In this document: positions 27,070 to 36,053 of the stretch, piece by piece | How positions within the stretch are numbered: position 1 is the stretch's first letter | Layout of the letters: the number at the start of each line of letters is the position of its first letter | Origin: Acidobacteriota bacterium | GTDB lineage: Bacteria; Acidobacteriota; Terriglobia; Bryobacterales; Bryobacteraceae | Direction: 5' to 3' | Assembly: GCA_026394015.1 (NCBI GenBank) | Contig: JAPKZA010000275.1 | Span: 1-64,000, forward strand | Length of the DNA: 64,000 bases | The notes under the pieces: generated by a model | What the model was told of the DNA's origin: nothing | The model's database searches: none | The model's input: only the letters and a program-made list of their open reading frames with translations | Position numbers and translations under genes: made by a program

Positions 27070-27644
27070 CTACTTCATACCCATCGCTCGCTCGTAGAGT
27101 GCGGCTAACCCCATCACCCGCGCCCACCGTTCGAGATAGTCCAGATCCAATTGCCCGTCGGAAGCCGCAAGGATACCCCCGATGTCCCGCCACTGACGGT
27201 CCGATACCGCACCGCCTTCCCGATACCAGCGCAACTTAGCCAGGATCGTGTCTTCCGCGGAGATCACCGGCACCGGTTCCGTATCCAACCCAGGCAGCGC
27301 TACCGCCAACCGCCGCCCCAGTTCAGAATCTCCGTGGCTATCCACTACACTGGGAAAAATCGAACTTGTAACCAAGCTTTTGATGGATGGTGTTGAACGA
27401 ACGCCCATAACGCAGTGCTTCCTCCGCGGACTCGAGGTCGAAATAAAAACCCTCACCCAGAGCCTCCAGAAACCGGCGCGCTCTCTGCCTGTCAAGGTTC
27501 GTCACAAAGTCAATATCGTTGGTATGCCGAGGCTCGCCGTGCACCAAACTTGCCCCAATCCGCAAATGATCCACAAATGGCGTACGTGACCCCGCCAGCA
27601 GCTACCGCCCTTCGGATCTGTTGAAAAGCCTCCGAGAGCGTCAC
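27070..27644 (-). pseudogene. nucleotidyltransferase (AbiEii/DUF6036-like) with at least two frameshifts
   Basis: GTG start (GTGA overlap): VTLSEAFQQIRRAVAAGGVTYAICGS / GASLVHGEPRHTNDIDFVTNLDRQRARRFLEAL...YKFDF / PSVVDSHGDSELGRRLAVALPGLDTEPVPVISAEDTILAKLRWYREGGAVSDRQWRDIGGIL. Confidence 0.75.
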
Positions 27645-27877
27645 GCCGACCGACCGTATACCTGCCTCGCAAGCTCCTTCCCATACTTCGCCCGCAGGAG
27701 CTGATACTCGGACTCCTCCGCGCCCGCTTCAGGAAACCGCAACCGAATCCCCGCGCGGAGAAGGCCGTCGGTCACCGCGATAATCTCCATGCACATCGAA
27801 ACCCGTTCTGCGGGCGTCACGGCGCGGATCGCTGCTTCGTAAACGCGTTGTGCCTCAGGCGTCGTGTCGCTGATCAT
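27641..27877 (-). CDS. small partner protein of the nucleotidyltransferase
   Basis: MISDTTPEAQRVYEAAIRAVTPAERVSMCMEIIAVTDGLLRAGIRLRFPEAGAEESEYQLLRAKYGKEL; stop overlaps the downstream GTG. Confidence 0.65.
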   Translation of the reverse strand: MISDTTPEAQRVYEAAIRAVTPAERVSMCMEIIAVTDGLLRAGIRLRFPEAGAEESEYQLLRAKYGKELARQVYGRSA

Positions 27878-27888
27878 GAAACAAACCT

Positions 27889-29101
27889 CTATCGTACCTC
27901 CCCCAACCGCCGCCACGGATCCACCATCGCAAACGCCACCCCGCCCACCACCAACATCCCCACCAACGGCATCAACGCCCGGTCATAACTCCCCAACCCC
28001 TCCACCAAATACCCAAACGCCACCGCCGAAACAAACGATCCCAACTGCCCCGCCGTATTCATCGCCCCGGAAACGGCCCCCGTATGCTCCCCGCCCACGT
28101 CCGCGCACACCGCCCACGCCACCGGCAACATCATGTTCAAAACCCCCATCCCTACCGCCAACAACCCCACCGCCCAGGCATTATCCTTCGGCCATCATCA
28201 ACACCCCCGCCAAAATCAACGACGGAGCCCCCACCGCGCACCGCCCCACCCGTAGCCCATACCGCCGCGACAACCCATCACTCAAAAAGCCACCCGTCAA
28301 GATCCCCGCCATCCCCAACAACGGCGGCAGCGCCGAAGCAAACTTCATCTGCTCTTCCGTCAACCCCCGCCCCGTCTGTAAGTAAGTGTAAATCCACGAT
28401 AAGTAGAAGTAACCGCCCCAGCAGTAACAGTGATACATAATCAGCACCCATCGAAAGTTCCTGTCCCGTAACATCACCCCCCACGGCGCCGCCTTCCGCT
28501 CCACCGTCCCCCCCGGGTCCAGATACCAACTCTGCCAAACCACCGCCCAGACCACCCCGAGCACCGCAAACACCACAAACGGCACCCGCCATCCATAGGC
28601 CTTCAGCATCGGCACCACCACCAGCGGCGTCATCACCCCGCCCACCGAAGTCGCAATCCAAAAGGCGGAACTCGCCCGCGCCCGTTCCCCCGCCGGAAAC
28701 CACCGCGCCACCACCCCCGTCGCATTCGGAAACGCCCCCGCCTCCCCCGCCCCAAACAGAAACCGCACCCCCAGCAACTGCCCCAGCCCCGTCACCGCCC
28801 CCGTCAGCGCCGTAAACGCGCTCCACCAAACCACAATCCGCGTCAACACCGTCCGCTGGCCATTCCGATCCCCTAGCGCCCCCGAAGGCATCTCAAACGC
28901 CGCATACGCCAACGTAAACGCCCCGATCACCCAGCCCCACTGCCCCGGCGTCAAGCCAAGCTCCGCCTGCATCCGCGGCGCGGCCACCCCGATCGCCAGC
29001 CGATCCAGATACATGATCAGGACCATCAAAAACAGCATCCCCAGTACAAGACGGCGTTGCGGCAATCGATACCCTCCGGCACAAGCATACTCGATAAACA
29101 C
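27889..29101 (-). pseudogene. MFS transporter, single frameshift near 28180
   Basis: ORF 28181-29101 ends ...LILAGVLMMAEG*; continuation NAWAVGLLAVGMGVLNMMLPVAWAVCADVGGEHTGAVSGAMNTAGQLGSF in 27889-28170. Confidence 0.8.
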
Positions 29102-29246
29102 CCTGGTACTCCTCGGTACTTAGTACCGGTGCCCCTCTCGCCTAATTTCCGTTCACAACGAAAAAAACTTATTTCTCCCTTGTTTGCAACACTCGGTTTT
29201 TTCAAATGCCCAAAACCCTTGACACCCCCCGTATAGTGAAAGCAAG

Positions 29247-29286
29247 AAAAGCCTGCTGCGCCCCTCCCGGCCCAGTGGGCTTTTTC
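29247..29286 (+). promoter_or_regulatory. terminator/attenuator-like inverted repeat upstream of the STGPRT gene
   Basis: GAAAAGCCTGCTG...CAGTGGGCTTTTTC imperfect stem ending in T5, about 25 nt before ATG 29311. Confidence 0.45.
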
Positions 29287-29310
29287 ATTTCCCAACCCAG
29301 GAGCACGAAA

Positions 29311-29955
29311 ATGAACAGCGAACTGCCCAAATACGACCGGACGGCCACCAATCAGCGCAATGCGCGGCTCTCCACCGGCCCACGGACCGCCGAAGGCAAG
29401 GCGACCTCGAGCCAAAACCGTCTCGCCCACGGCCTCTGCGCCACGTCGCTCTTGATTTGTGGCGAGTCCGCCGAAGATTTCGAGGCGCTCCGCGAATCGA
29501 TGATCGAGGCCTATCAGCCCGCCACGCTCGAAGAGCGCATGATGACCGACCAACTCGCCGAGGCCCAATGGCGCCTGAACCGGGCGCGAGCCGCCGAAAC
29601 CAAAGTCTTCGATCTCATCACCGGGGACGCCCTGATTCGCCTCAGCTCCGACGGCGGCGAAGTCGAAGACAGCCCCAACCATCTATTAGGCTGCGCGATG
29701 CTCAACTTCGACAATCATCGCGTGATGGCCAATCTCAACCGTTACGTCACGGCCGCCGAGCGCACGCGTCAGAGAGCCTTAAAGGAACTGCAAGCTGCCC
29801 AACGGAACCGTCCTGCCGTAGCTGCCCCTGCTCCGCAGCCAGAGCCAGAAATCGCCGTCGCCGCCGGCCAACCGATGCCGCCAATTCCAAAGCTGCCCCG
29901 GACTGGCTTCGAATCGCAATTCTCGGGCACCCCGGCTTACACCGACCGCTGCTGA
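29311..29955 (+). CDS. conserved hypothetical protein with NARxSTGPRTxEGKAxSSxNxxxHGL N-terminal motif
   Basis: MNSELPKYDRTATNQRNARLSTGPRTAEGKATSSQNRLAHGLCATSLLICGESAEDFEALRES. Confidence 0.75.
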   Translation: MNSELPKYDRTATNQRNARLSTGPRTAEGKATSSQNRLAHGLCATSLLICGESAEDFEALRESMIEAYQPATLEERMMTDQLAEAQWRLNRARAAETKVFDLITGDALIRLSSDGGEVEDSPNHLLGCAMLNFDNHRVMANLNRYVTAAERTRQRALKELQAAQRNRPAVAAPAPQPEPEIAVAAGQPMPPIPKLPRTGFESQFSGTPAYTDRC

Positions 29956-30172
29956 CCACCCGCCCAGCGGAGAACAAGGCAGCCTACGAACCCCCTCGCT
30001 CTTTGACACCTGAATACCCGGTACGCCCGAAGTATGCCCAATCGCCCAACCAAAAGCTCGCCTCAGACCGAGTTCCGCCCACCGAGTGGCTTCGTTTCGA
30101 AAAATGCCAGCGCCAGCCAAGAACGGTGGCTTCGAACCGAAAAGAGGCCACCTCATCACAATTGGTTGGGAA

Positions 30173-30394
30173 TCAAGCGAAGTCGACATTATTGCGGAGA
30201 CCCGTCTCTCCCGCGCTCTCGTCTGCCCGCGTTCTACGCGGGATGACAATCACGATGCCCTGATGCGCCTGCGCAGAAGCAAGCTGAAGGAAGTCTTCGG
30301 GCAGCGCCTTACGCCCAAACACCACTTCGTGCCCGAGCTGTTCCAGCAAATAGCTCAGATCGTCCGGTACGTCGTGATCCAGCAGGAACCTCAC
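30173..30394 (-). CDS. DUF5615 PIN-like toxin, probably internally deleted
   Basis: MRFLLDHDVPDDLSYLLEQLGHEVVFGRKALPEDFLQLASAQAHQGIVIVIPRR; segment between HEVV and DFL appears too short for the family. Confidence 0.6.
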   Translation of the reverse strand: MRFLLDHDVPDDLSYLLEQLGHEVVFGRKALPEDFLQLASAQAHQGIVIVIPRRTRADESAGETGLRNNVDFA

Positions 30395-30708
30395 AAGAAA
30401 GGCGCGGACATCTGCCTGGCAACAAGAACGTCGATCTCCCGGCGGTGATCGTCATAGTAAGCGAGGCACTCGTAAACCTGAGATCTCGTCAGTTGCGGGA
30501 AACAATTGGTCCTCACCGTCTCGATCGTCTCGCCGTTCTGAAGCAAGCCGATAACGTCGTGCACGGCGACCCGGGTCTTCTCCACGATCGGGTTGCCGCC
30601 CCGCACGCCCGCCGAGCGGACGATACAGCGCCAAGTTTCCGAACGCGGAATCATGCTTGCATGGTACGGCTCCTCTTTAGGGCTGTCAACCCTGGTCAAC
30701 AGCCGCAT
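30391..30708 (-). CDS. DUF433 domain antitoxin
   Basis: GVRGGNPIVEKTRVAVHDVIGLLQNGETIETVRTNCFPQLTRSQVYECLAYYDDHRREID. Confidence 0.85.
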   Translation of the reverse strand: MRLLTRVDSPKEEPYHASMIPRSETWRCIVRSAGVRGGNPIVEKTRVAVHDVIGLLQNGETIETVRTNCFPQLTRSQVYECLAYYDDHRREIDVLVARQMSAPFL

Positions 30709-30770
30709 CCCATATCCAAGTGGCCCCCAATTGCGCGCCAGCCGTTCGGTAACCTAAAGAGACACACCCG

Positions 30771-30923
30771 ATGAGCACACCGGAGAACTACGGCAGTGTT
30801 TGGGACGCCATCGCGGACACCCCACAGCAAGCCGCCAACCTCAGATCACGCGCGGAACTGATGCAAAAGATCGCCGCGCGCGTAAAACAACACGGCTACT
30901 GGACGCAATCCGAAGCCGCCTAA
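30771..30923 (+). pseudogene. truncated XRE/HTH antitoxin (HigA-like), stops within the HTH
   Basis: MSTPENYGSVWDAIADTPQQAANLRSRAELMQKIAARVKQHGYWTQSEAA*; stop overlaps the end of the convergent DUF1501 gene. Not in the ORF track. Confidence 0.6.
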
Positions 30924-32305
30924 GCCAAAATCTCCCGAATCACCCGCCCGCCGATATCCGTCAGCTTCTTATACCGCCCCGCGTGCAGATACGTCAGCCG
31001 ATCCTGCTCCAACCCCATCAAATGCAGCAGCGTCGCATGCACATCCCGCACCGGCACCGGTGCCCCCTCCGCCCGTACCGAAAAGTCATCCGTCGCCCCA
31101 AACGTAGCCCCCGCCTTCACATTCCCCCCCGCCATCCAAACCGCCAACCCATACTGGTTATGGTCCCGACCCGGCTTATCCGTCACCAGGTTATTGTCAA
31201 ACGGCGTCCGCCCCATCTCACTCGCCCACACCACGAGCGTATCCTCCAACAACCCCCGCGCCTTCAAATCCTGAATCAACCCACCCACCGGCTGGTCAAC
31301 CTCCTTGCAATGCTTCGGAATCCGCCCCTTCACGTCCCCATGGTCGTCCCACCGGTCTCCCCCCGCCCCGTGCAACGTCATCACAAACCGCACCCCTCGC
31401 TCCACCATCCGCCGAGCCAGCAAACACTGCCGCCCAAACGGCTCTGAAATCGGGTCGTCCATCCCATAAAGCTTCTTCGTCGCCGCCGTCTCCCCACTCA
31501 AATCAACCAACTCCGGCGCCTTCGCCTGCATCCGAAACGCCAGCTCATACGCCGCAATCCGTGCCTCCAACTCCCCGGTATTCGTCCGCCCCGCCCGATG
31601 CTGCTCGTTCTGCCATTGCAGCAAGTCCAACTCCGCCCGCTGCTGCTTCTCGCTCATCCCCCCCGGCCGCTTCAAATCCACCATCGGCGTATCCCCATTC
31701 CGAAACAGCGTCCCCTGATACGCCGCCGGCAAAAACCCGTTCCCCCATACCCCCGTCCCGCCAATCGTCGCGCCCCGCCGATCCCCCAACACCACAAACC
31801 CCGGCAGATCCTGATTCGCCGACCCCAGCCCATACGTCATCCACGCCCCCACCGACGCCGATCCCGGAAACTGGTTCCCCGTCAACGTGTGATACACCGC
31901 CGGCCCATGGTTGTTGTTGTCCACTTTCACCCCATGGACAAACGCCAACTCATCCGCCACCCCGCCCAACGCCGGCATCAACTCCGTAATCCAACGCCCG
32001 CTCTGCCCCCACTGCCGCAACGGTGCCACCGGCGGAATAATCCGGTTCGGCGCCGCCGAAAACGTCGCAATCTCCCCCTCCGTGTTCCCCGCCTGCGGCA
32101 TCCGCTGCCCCGCCCGTTTCACGAGCTCCGGCTTGTTCTCAAACAGGTCCATCTGGCTCACGCCGCCTTCCATGAACAGAAAGATGCAGCTCTTCGCCCG
32201 CGCCGGCCAATGCGCCTTCTTCGGCGCCAACGGGTTCTCCTGCGCCGCCAGCGCAATCCCGCCCAATCCCAAATACGACTGCAATAGCAAATCTCGTCTC
32301 GTCAT
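30920..32305 (-). CDS. DUF1501 domain-containing protein
   Basis: SCIFLFMEGGVSQMDLFENKPEL; VWASEMGRTPFDNN; GRDHNQYGLAVWMAGGNVKAG. Confidence 0.93.
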   Translation of the reverse strand: MTRRDLLLQSYLGLGGIALAAQENPLAPKKAHWPARAKSCIFLFMEGGVSQMDLFENKPELVKRAGQRMPQAGNTEGEIATFSAAPNRIIPPVAPLRQWGQSGRWITELMPALGGVADELAFVHGVKVDNNNHGPAVYHTLTGNQFPGSASVGAWMTYGLGSANQDLPGFVVLGDRRGATIGGTGVWGNGFLPAAYQGTLFRNGDTPMVDLKRPGGMSEKQQRAELDLLQWQNEQHRAGRTNTGELEARIAAYELAFRMQAKAPELVDLSGETAATKKLYGMDDPISEPFGRQCLLARRMVERGVRFVMTLHGAGGDRWDDHGDVKGRIPKHCKEVDQPVGGLIQDLKARGLLEDTLVVWASEMGRTPFDNNLVTDKPGRDHNQYGLAVWMAGGNVKAGATFGATDDFSVRAEGAPVPVRDVHATLLHLMGLEQDRLTYLHAGRYKKLTDIGGRVIREILA

Positions 32306-32309
32306 TGAC

Positions 32310-34880
32310 CTAGTCCACGTATAGAAATTCGTTCGCGTTCAGCAAAACCCGGCAAATCGCTTCCAAATTGCCAGAAAAACCCAAATACCGCCCCAATTCC
32401 GCCTCGCTCGGCGCCCGCCCCAACACAATCCCAAACGCCCGCTTCACCTGCACCGCCCTGTCCCCGCTCTCCGCCGCCACCCGTTTCGCCAAATACCCCG
32501 CTTCTTCGTGCATCAGGTTCCCGTTCATCATCGCGAGCGCCTGCAACGGCGTCGTCGTCGCCGACCGCCGCTCGCAGGATTCGCTAAACACCGGCGCATC
32601 AAACGCCGCCATCATCGGCAACGGCATGCTCCGCCGCTGGAACGTATAGATCGACCGCCGCCGCCCCTCTTCGTCCTTCTCGTTCGGCTCCCACATCGCC
32701 GCGCCGCCCCGTCCATACCGCGCAAAATCGGCCAAATCCGCCGGCAACGCCGGAAACACGCTCGGCCCTCCGCGCTCGGCGTTCAACCGCCCACTCAGAT
32801 ACAGAATCGAATCCCGCAGCTCTTCCCCTTCCAACCGCCGCCGAGGAAACCGCGACAGCAGCTTGTTCTCAGCATCCTTTTCCCACCCCGCATTCTCCCC
32901 GCTCTGCCGATACGTCGCCGACAGCATCATCTTCCGGTGCATCGCCTTGATGCTCCATCCGCTCTCCACAAACTCATGCGCCAGCCAATCCAGCAGCTCC
33001 GGATGCGTCGGCCGCTCCCCGTTCACCCCGAAGTCGCTCGGCGTCGCCACAATCCCCGTCCCGAAGTGATACTGCCAAATCCGGTTCGCCATCACCCTGG
33101 CCGTCAGCGGATTCTCCTTGCTCGCAATCCACTTCGCCAGCGTTAACCGATGCCCCCGCGTCGGGAACTGCCGATACCGGTCAATCTCCATCACCGCCGG
33201 CTCCGCCTTTCCGGTAAAGGCCGTCGGAAACCCCGCCTCCACCGGCTCACCCGGCAGCCGATAGTCCCCCCGCAGCAGCACCCGTACCGGCGCAATCGCC
33301 GGCCCGTTCGGCGGCCCCGGCACGTTCTTCACCGTCAACGTCACCGGCTGCCAACGCCCCAACCGCCGCCGCCAAACGTCCAGCGCCTCACTCAAATCCC
33401 CGTGTTTATCCCGCTCCACCTCGCTGAAAACCTTGGACTGCCGATTCCCCATCTCCTTCCGCAGATCCTCCACCTCCAGCACCTCAAACCGCGCCGGATC
33501 CAGCCGTAACCGCCCCATCAACTCTTTCTCTAAACGGTTCAGCGCCCCCTGCTCCTCCGGATCTTGCGTCCGGTCCGCGTCTTCTTTTACGAGCTCATAC
33601 TGCCGCCGCTCGGCCTTGGAAAACTGGCTCGCGTCCTTTCGCCGCATCTCCAGCCGAAGATCCGTGAGCGTCTTCCCCACCGCCAACTCCCGCCGTTTTG
33701 CCACCAGCTGCGGCAGCATGGCCTTTTCGTAAGCCCCCAATGCCGCCTTCTCCGGCCCGTCCTTCAGCCGCGCTTCGATCTCCTTGATCTTCGCCGTCGC
33801 CTTCGCCGCGAACTCCTCATCGGCGTAGGGAACCGTCACGTTCTCCACCTGCACCGTGTTGAAGAACGCCTGCCACCGGTAGTAATCCTTCTGCGGAATC
33901 GGGTCGTACTTATGGTCGTGGCAACGAGCGCAGCCAACGGTCAGCCCCAGAAACACCGAGCTCGTAGCCGCCGTCACCTCGGCCAAATAATTGGCTCTAA
34001 CCTCATCCGCCACCAAGTTCGACCGGTCCCAGGGAGCCAGCCTTAAAAACCCCAATGCGACATGCCCCTGCACATTCGGAGCGTAGTTATTCCGCGACTT
34101 CGAATGCTCGTCCGCCCCGCCCAACTGCTGCACGATGAACTGGTCATACGGCAGATCCTTGTTGAACGCGTCGACCACCCAATCCCGATACCGCCAAGCG
34201 TTCCCGATCGCCCCGTCCCCTTCGAGCCCGCTGGTCTCCCCATAGCGAGCCAAGTCCAACCAATGCCGACCCCAGCGTTCCCCATACCGAGGGTCCGCCA
34301 GCAACTTTTCCACGAGCTTCGGAAAGTCCCCTTCGGCCACAAATGCCGCGGTCTCTTCCGCCGTCGGAGGCAGTCCAATCAGGTCAAAGTAAGCCCGTCG
34401 AGCCAGAGTCCGCCGATCCGCCTCCGGTGCCAGACCCAACCCCTTCTCCCGCAGCTTAGCCAGAACAAACTCATCCACCGAACGCCCCTGTGGCTTCACC
34501 GGCTTTTCGTAGGGCCAACGCCAAGTGGTCTTCGCCGTCGGCGCATCGCTCGGCAGAGCCTTCACCCAAGCTTCCAAAGTCTCGACGTCTTTAGCCGCCA
34601 GCGACTTGCCCATCGGCATCTGCGGAGCTAGCATGCCCTTCACCATCTGGATCAGAACACTCTGTTCCGGATGCCCTCCGACCACGGCCTTGCCGTGCTT
34701 CTTCCCGCCAGCCAGCACGAAGGAAAGCTTCTCCACGGAGAACCCGCTAGCCTTGGAGAGGCCAGCATGGCAAGCCGAGCAGTTAGCCGTCAAAATCGGT
34801 GCCACATCCCGCTCGAAGTCAGGAACGATCGCCAAAAATAAAAAAGCCCAAGACCACATGGTGACCTTGAGTGTATACAA
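32310..34880 (-). CDS. DUF1549/DUF1553 (PSCyt1-PSD1) domain protein
   Basis: CSACHAG haem motif; FDLIGLPPTAEE; ENPLTARVMANRIWQYHFGTGIVATPSDFGVNGERPTHPELLDWLA; TTPLQALAMMN. Confidence 0.93.
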   Translation of the reverse strand: MYTLKVTMWSWAFLFLAIVPDFERDVAPILTANCSACHAGLSKASGFSVEKLSFVLAGGKKHGKAVVGGHPEQSVLIQMVKGMLAPQMPMGKSLAAKDVETLEAWVKALPSDAPTAKTTWRWPYEKPVKPQGRSVDEFVLAKLREKGLGLAPEADRRTLARRAYFDLIGLPPTAEETAAFVAEGDFPKLVEKLLADPRYGERWGRHWLDLARYGETSGLEGDGAIGNAWRYRDWVVDAFNKDLPYDQFIVQQLGGADEHSKSRNNYAPNVQGHVALGFLRLAPWDRSNLVADEVRANYLAEVTAATSSVFLGLTVGCARCHDHKYDPIPQKDYYRWQAFFNTVQVENVTVPYADEEFAAKATAKIKEIEARLKDGPEKAALGAYEKAMLPQLVAKRRELAVGKTLTDLRLEMRRKDASQFSKAERRQYELVKEDADRTQDPEEQGALNRLEKELMGRLRLDPARFEVLEVEDLRKEMGNRQSKVFSEVERDKHGDLSEALDVWRRRLGRWQPVTLTVKNVPGPPNGPAIAPVRVLLRGDYRLPGEPVEAGFPTAFTGKAEPAVMEIDRYRQFPTRGHRLTLAKWIASKENPLTARVMANRIWQYHFGTGIVATPSDFGVNGERPTHPELLDWLAHEFVESGWSIKAMHRKMMLSATYRQSGENAGWEKDAENKLLSRFPRRRLEGEELRDSILYLSGRLNAERGGPSVFPALPADLADFARYGRGGAAMWEPNEKDEEGRRRSIYTFQRRSMPLPMMAAFDAPVFSESCERRSATTTPLQALAMMNGNLMHEEAGYLAKRVAAESGDRAVQVKRAFGIVLGRAPSEAELGRYLGFSGNLEAICRVLLNANEFLYVD

Positions 34881-35530
34881 CTTTTTTAATGTTGGCGACT
34901 AACCTAAGCGCTGCGGTCGAGCCAGACGGCTGGCAGAATCTCAAGCGGTTCACATGGGACCGTCTCTACACGGTGGTCTTCAGCGATTTCCGGTGCGTCA
35001 AAGGGATCATCAGTTCAGTCGGTCCTGACGACCTCTCGCTACAGGTCGATTCCATGACTCACATCGTCATCTCCCGAATCCAGATTCTGCAAGTCTCGGA
35101 TAGACTGCATCAGGGAGTCTTCAGCAATCGAAGCTCCTGGAAGGACGTCACTGATGCGAATCCAGCAGGAATTTCCGAAGACCTACTGATCGTGACGAAA
35201 GACCGAACGCGCTTCCGTTGGCACAAACCATCCGTGACTCAAAACTCCGTCATTGGTCCAAGGAGCACAATCGAAAAAGCAGACATTCGCTTCGTTTCGA
35301 GCGTTCGCACCACTCCTTTAGCCGAAGGAGAAGAATACGTCGTTGAAGAAAACGTACCACTTCTTGCGCCACGTACTTGGTTCCATTCGGCGTTTCTCCC
35401 CAAGATCACGGTGACCCTCTACGACTCTGAACGAATCGACGCCGGTGACGCAATGAGATGCCACAGTATGGCGTGGGACGGTTCCAATCTACGTGGCATA
35501 AAAACCAACCTACCGAGTAGACGGCCTTAG
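34871..35530 (+). CDS. hypothetical protein with a possible LSM-like N-terminal strand pattern
   Basis: DFRCVKGIISSVGPDDLSLQVDSMTHIVISRIQILQVSD; start probably 34889. Confidence 0.55.
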   Translation: MYTTFLMLATNLSAAVEPDGWQNLKRFTWDRLYTVVFSDFRCVKGIISSVGPDDLSLQVDSMTHIVISRIQILQVSDRLHQGVFSNRSSWKDVTDANPAGISEDLLIVTKDRTRFRWHKPSVTQNSVIGPRSTIEKADIRFVSSVRTTPLAEGEEYVVEENVPLLAPRTWFHSAFLPKITVTLYDSERIDAGDAMRCHSMAWDGSNLRGIKTNLPSRRP

Positions 35531-35541
35531 CCGGAACAGTT

Positions 35542-35619
35542 TGGCGACCCCAGAGGGATTCGAACCCTCGTTGACGCCGTGAAAGGGCGGTGTCCTAGGC
35601 CGGGCTAGACGATGGGGTC
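35542..35619 (-). tRNA. tRNA-Glu (TTC), CCA encoded
   Basis: GACCCCATCGTCTAGCCCGGCCTAGGACACCGCCCTTTCACGGCGTCAACGAGGGTTCGAATCCCTCTGGGGTCGCCA; acceptor, T-arm and CTTTCAC loop recognisable. Confidence 0.93.
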
Positions 35620-35691
35620 GCGTCGGGCGAACATCTAATAGAATACCGGGCGAGTGGACCTAACGTCAACTCGCCCCAATATTTACCGAGC

Positions 35692-36003
35692 CTACAGCGT
35701 CTTCAAATATGCCAAAAGATCAGCGAACTGATCCTTCTCGAGCTGCTCTTCGTAAGGCGGCATCCCGTTGCCACCCTTCTTGATCTTCTCGACGACCTTC
35801 GCCTCGGTCATCCCTTCTTTTTTGTACAAGGCCTTCAGAGCCGGCGTATTCCCGCGCTTCTCGTCCGTGTCCGTGTTGTGGCAGCCCATGCAGGCCGAGT
35901 TCTCAAATACTTCCTGGCCCTTCTTGGCATCCGCGGCCATCGCCGCTCCAGCCAATAGGATCGCCGGAATCGTCAAAGCAAATAGGCGCTTACTGATAGT
36001 CAT
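35692..36003 (-). CDS. c-type cytochrome (single haem)
   Basis: Signal peptide, CMGCH, GNGMPPYE. Confidence 0.9.
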   Translation of the reverse strand: MTISKRLFALTIPAILLAGAAMAADAKKGQEVFENSACMGCHNTDTDEKRGNTPALKALYKKEGMTEAKVVEKIKKGGNGMPPYEEQLEKDQFADLLAYLKTL

Positions 36004-36053
36004 GGATCTCCAAACTCCTCACTCAATCTAAACCGTTATTCTACAATCTGCCC

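Noticed and set aside
29217-29240. TTGACA...TATAGT promoter
   Set aside because: Spacing between boxes is about 7 bp, far too short for a sigma-70 promoter.
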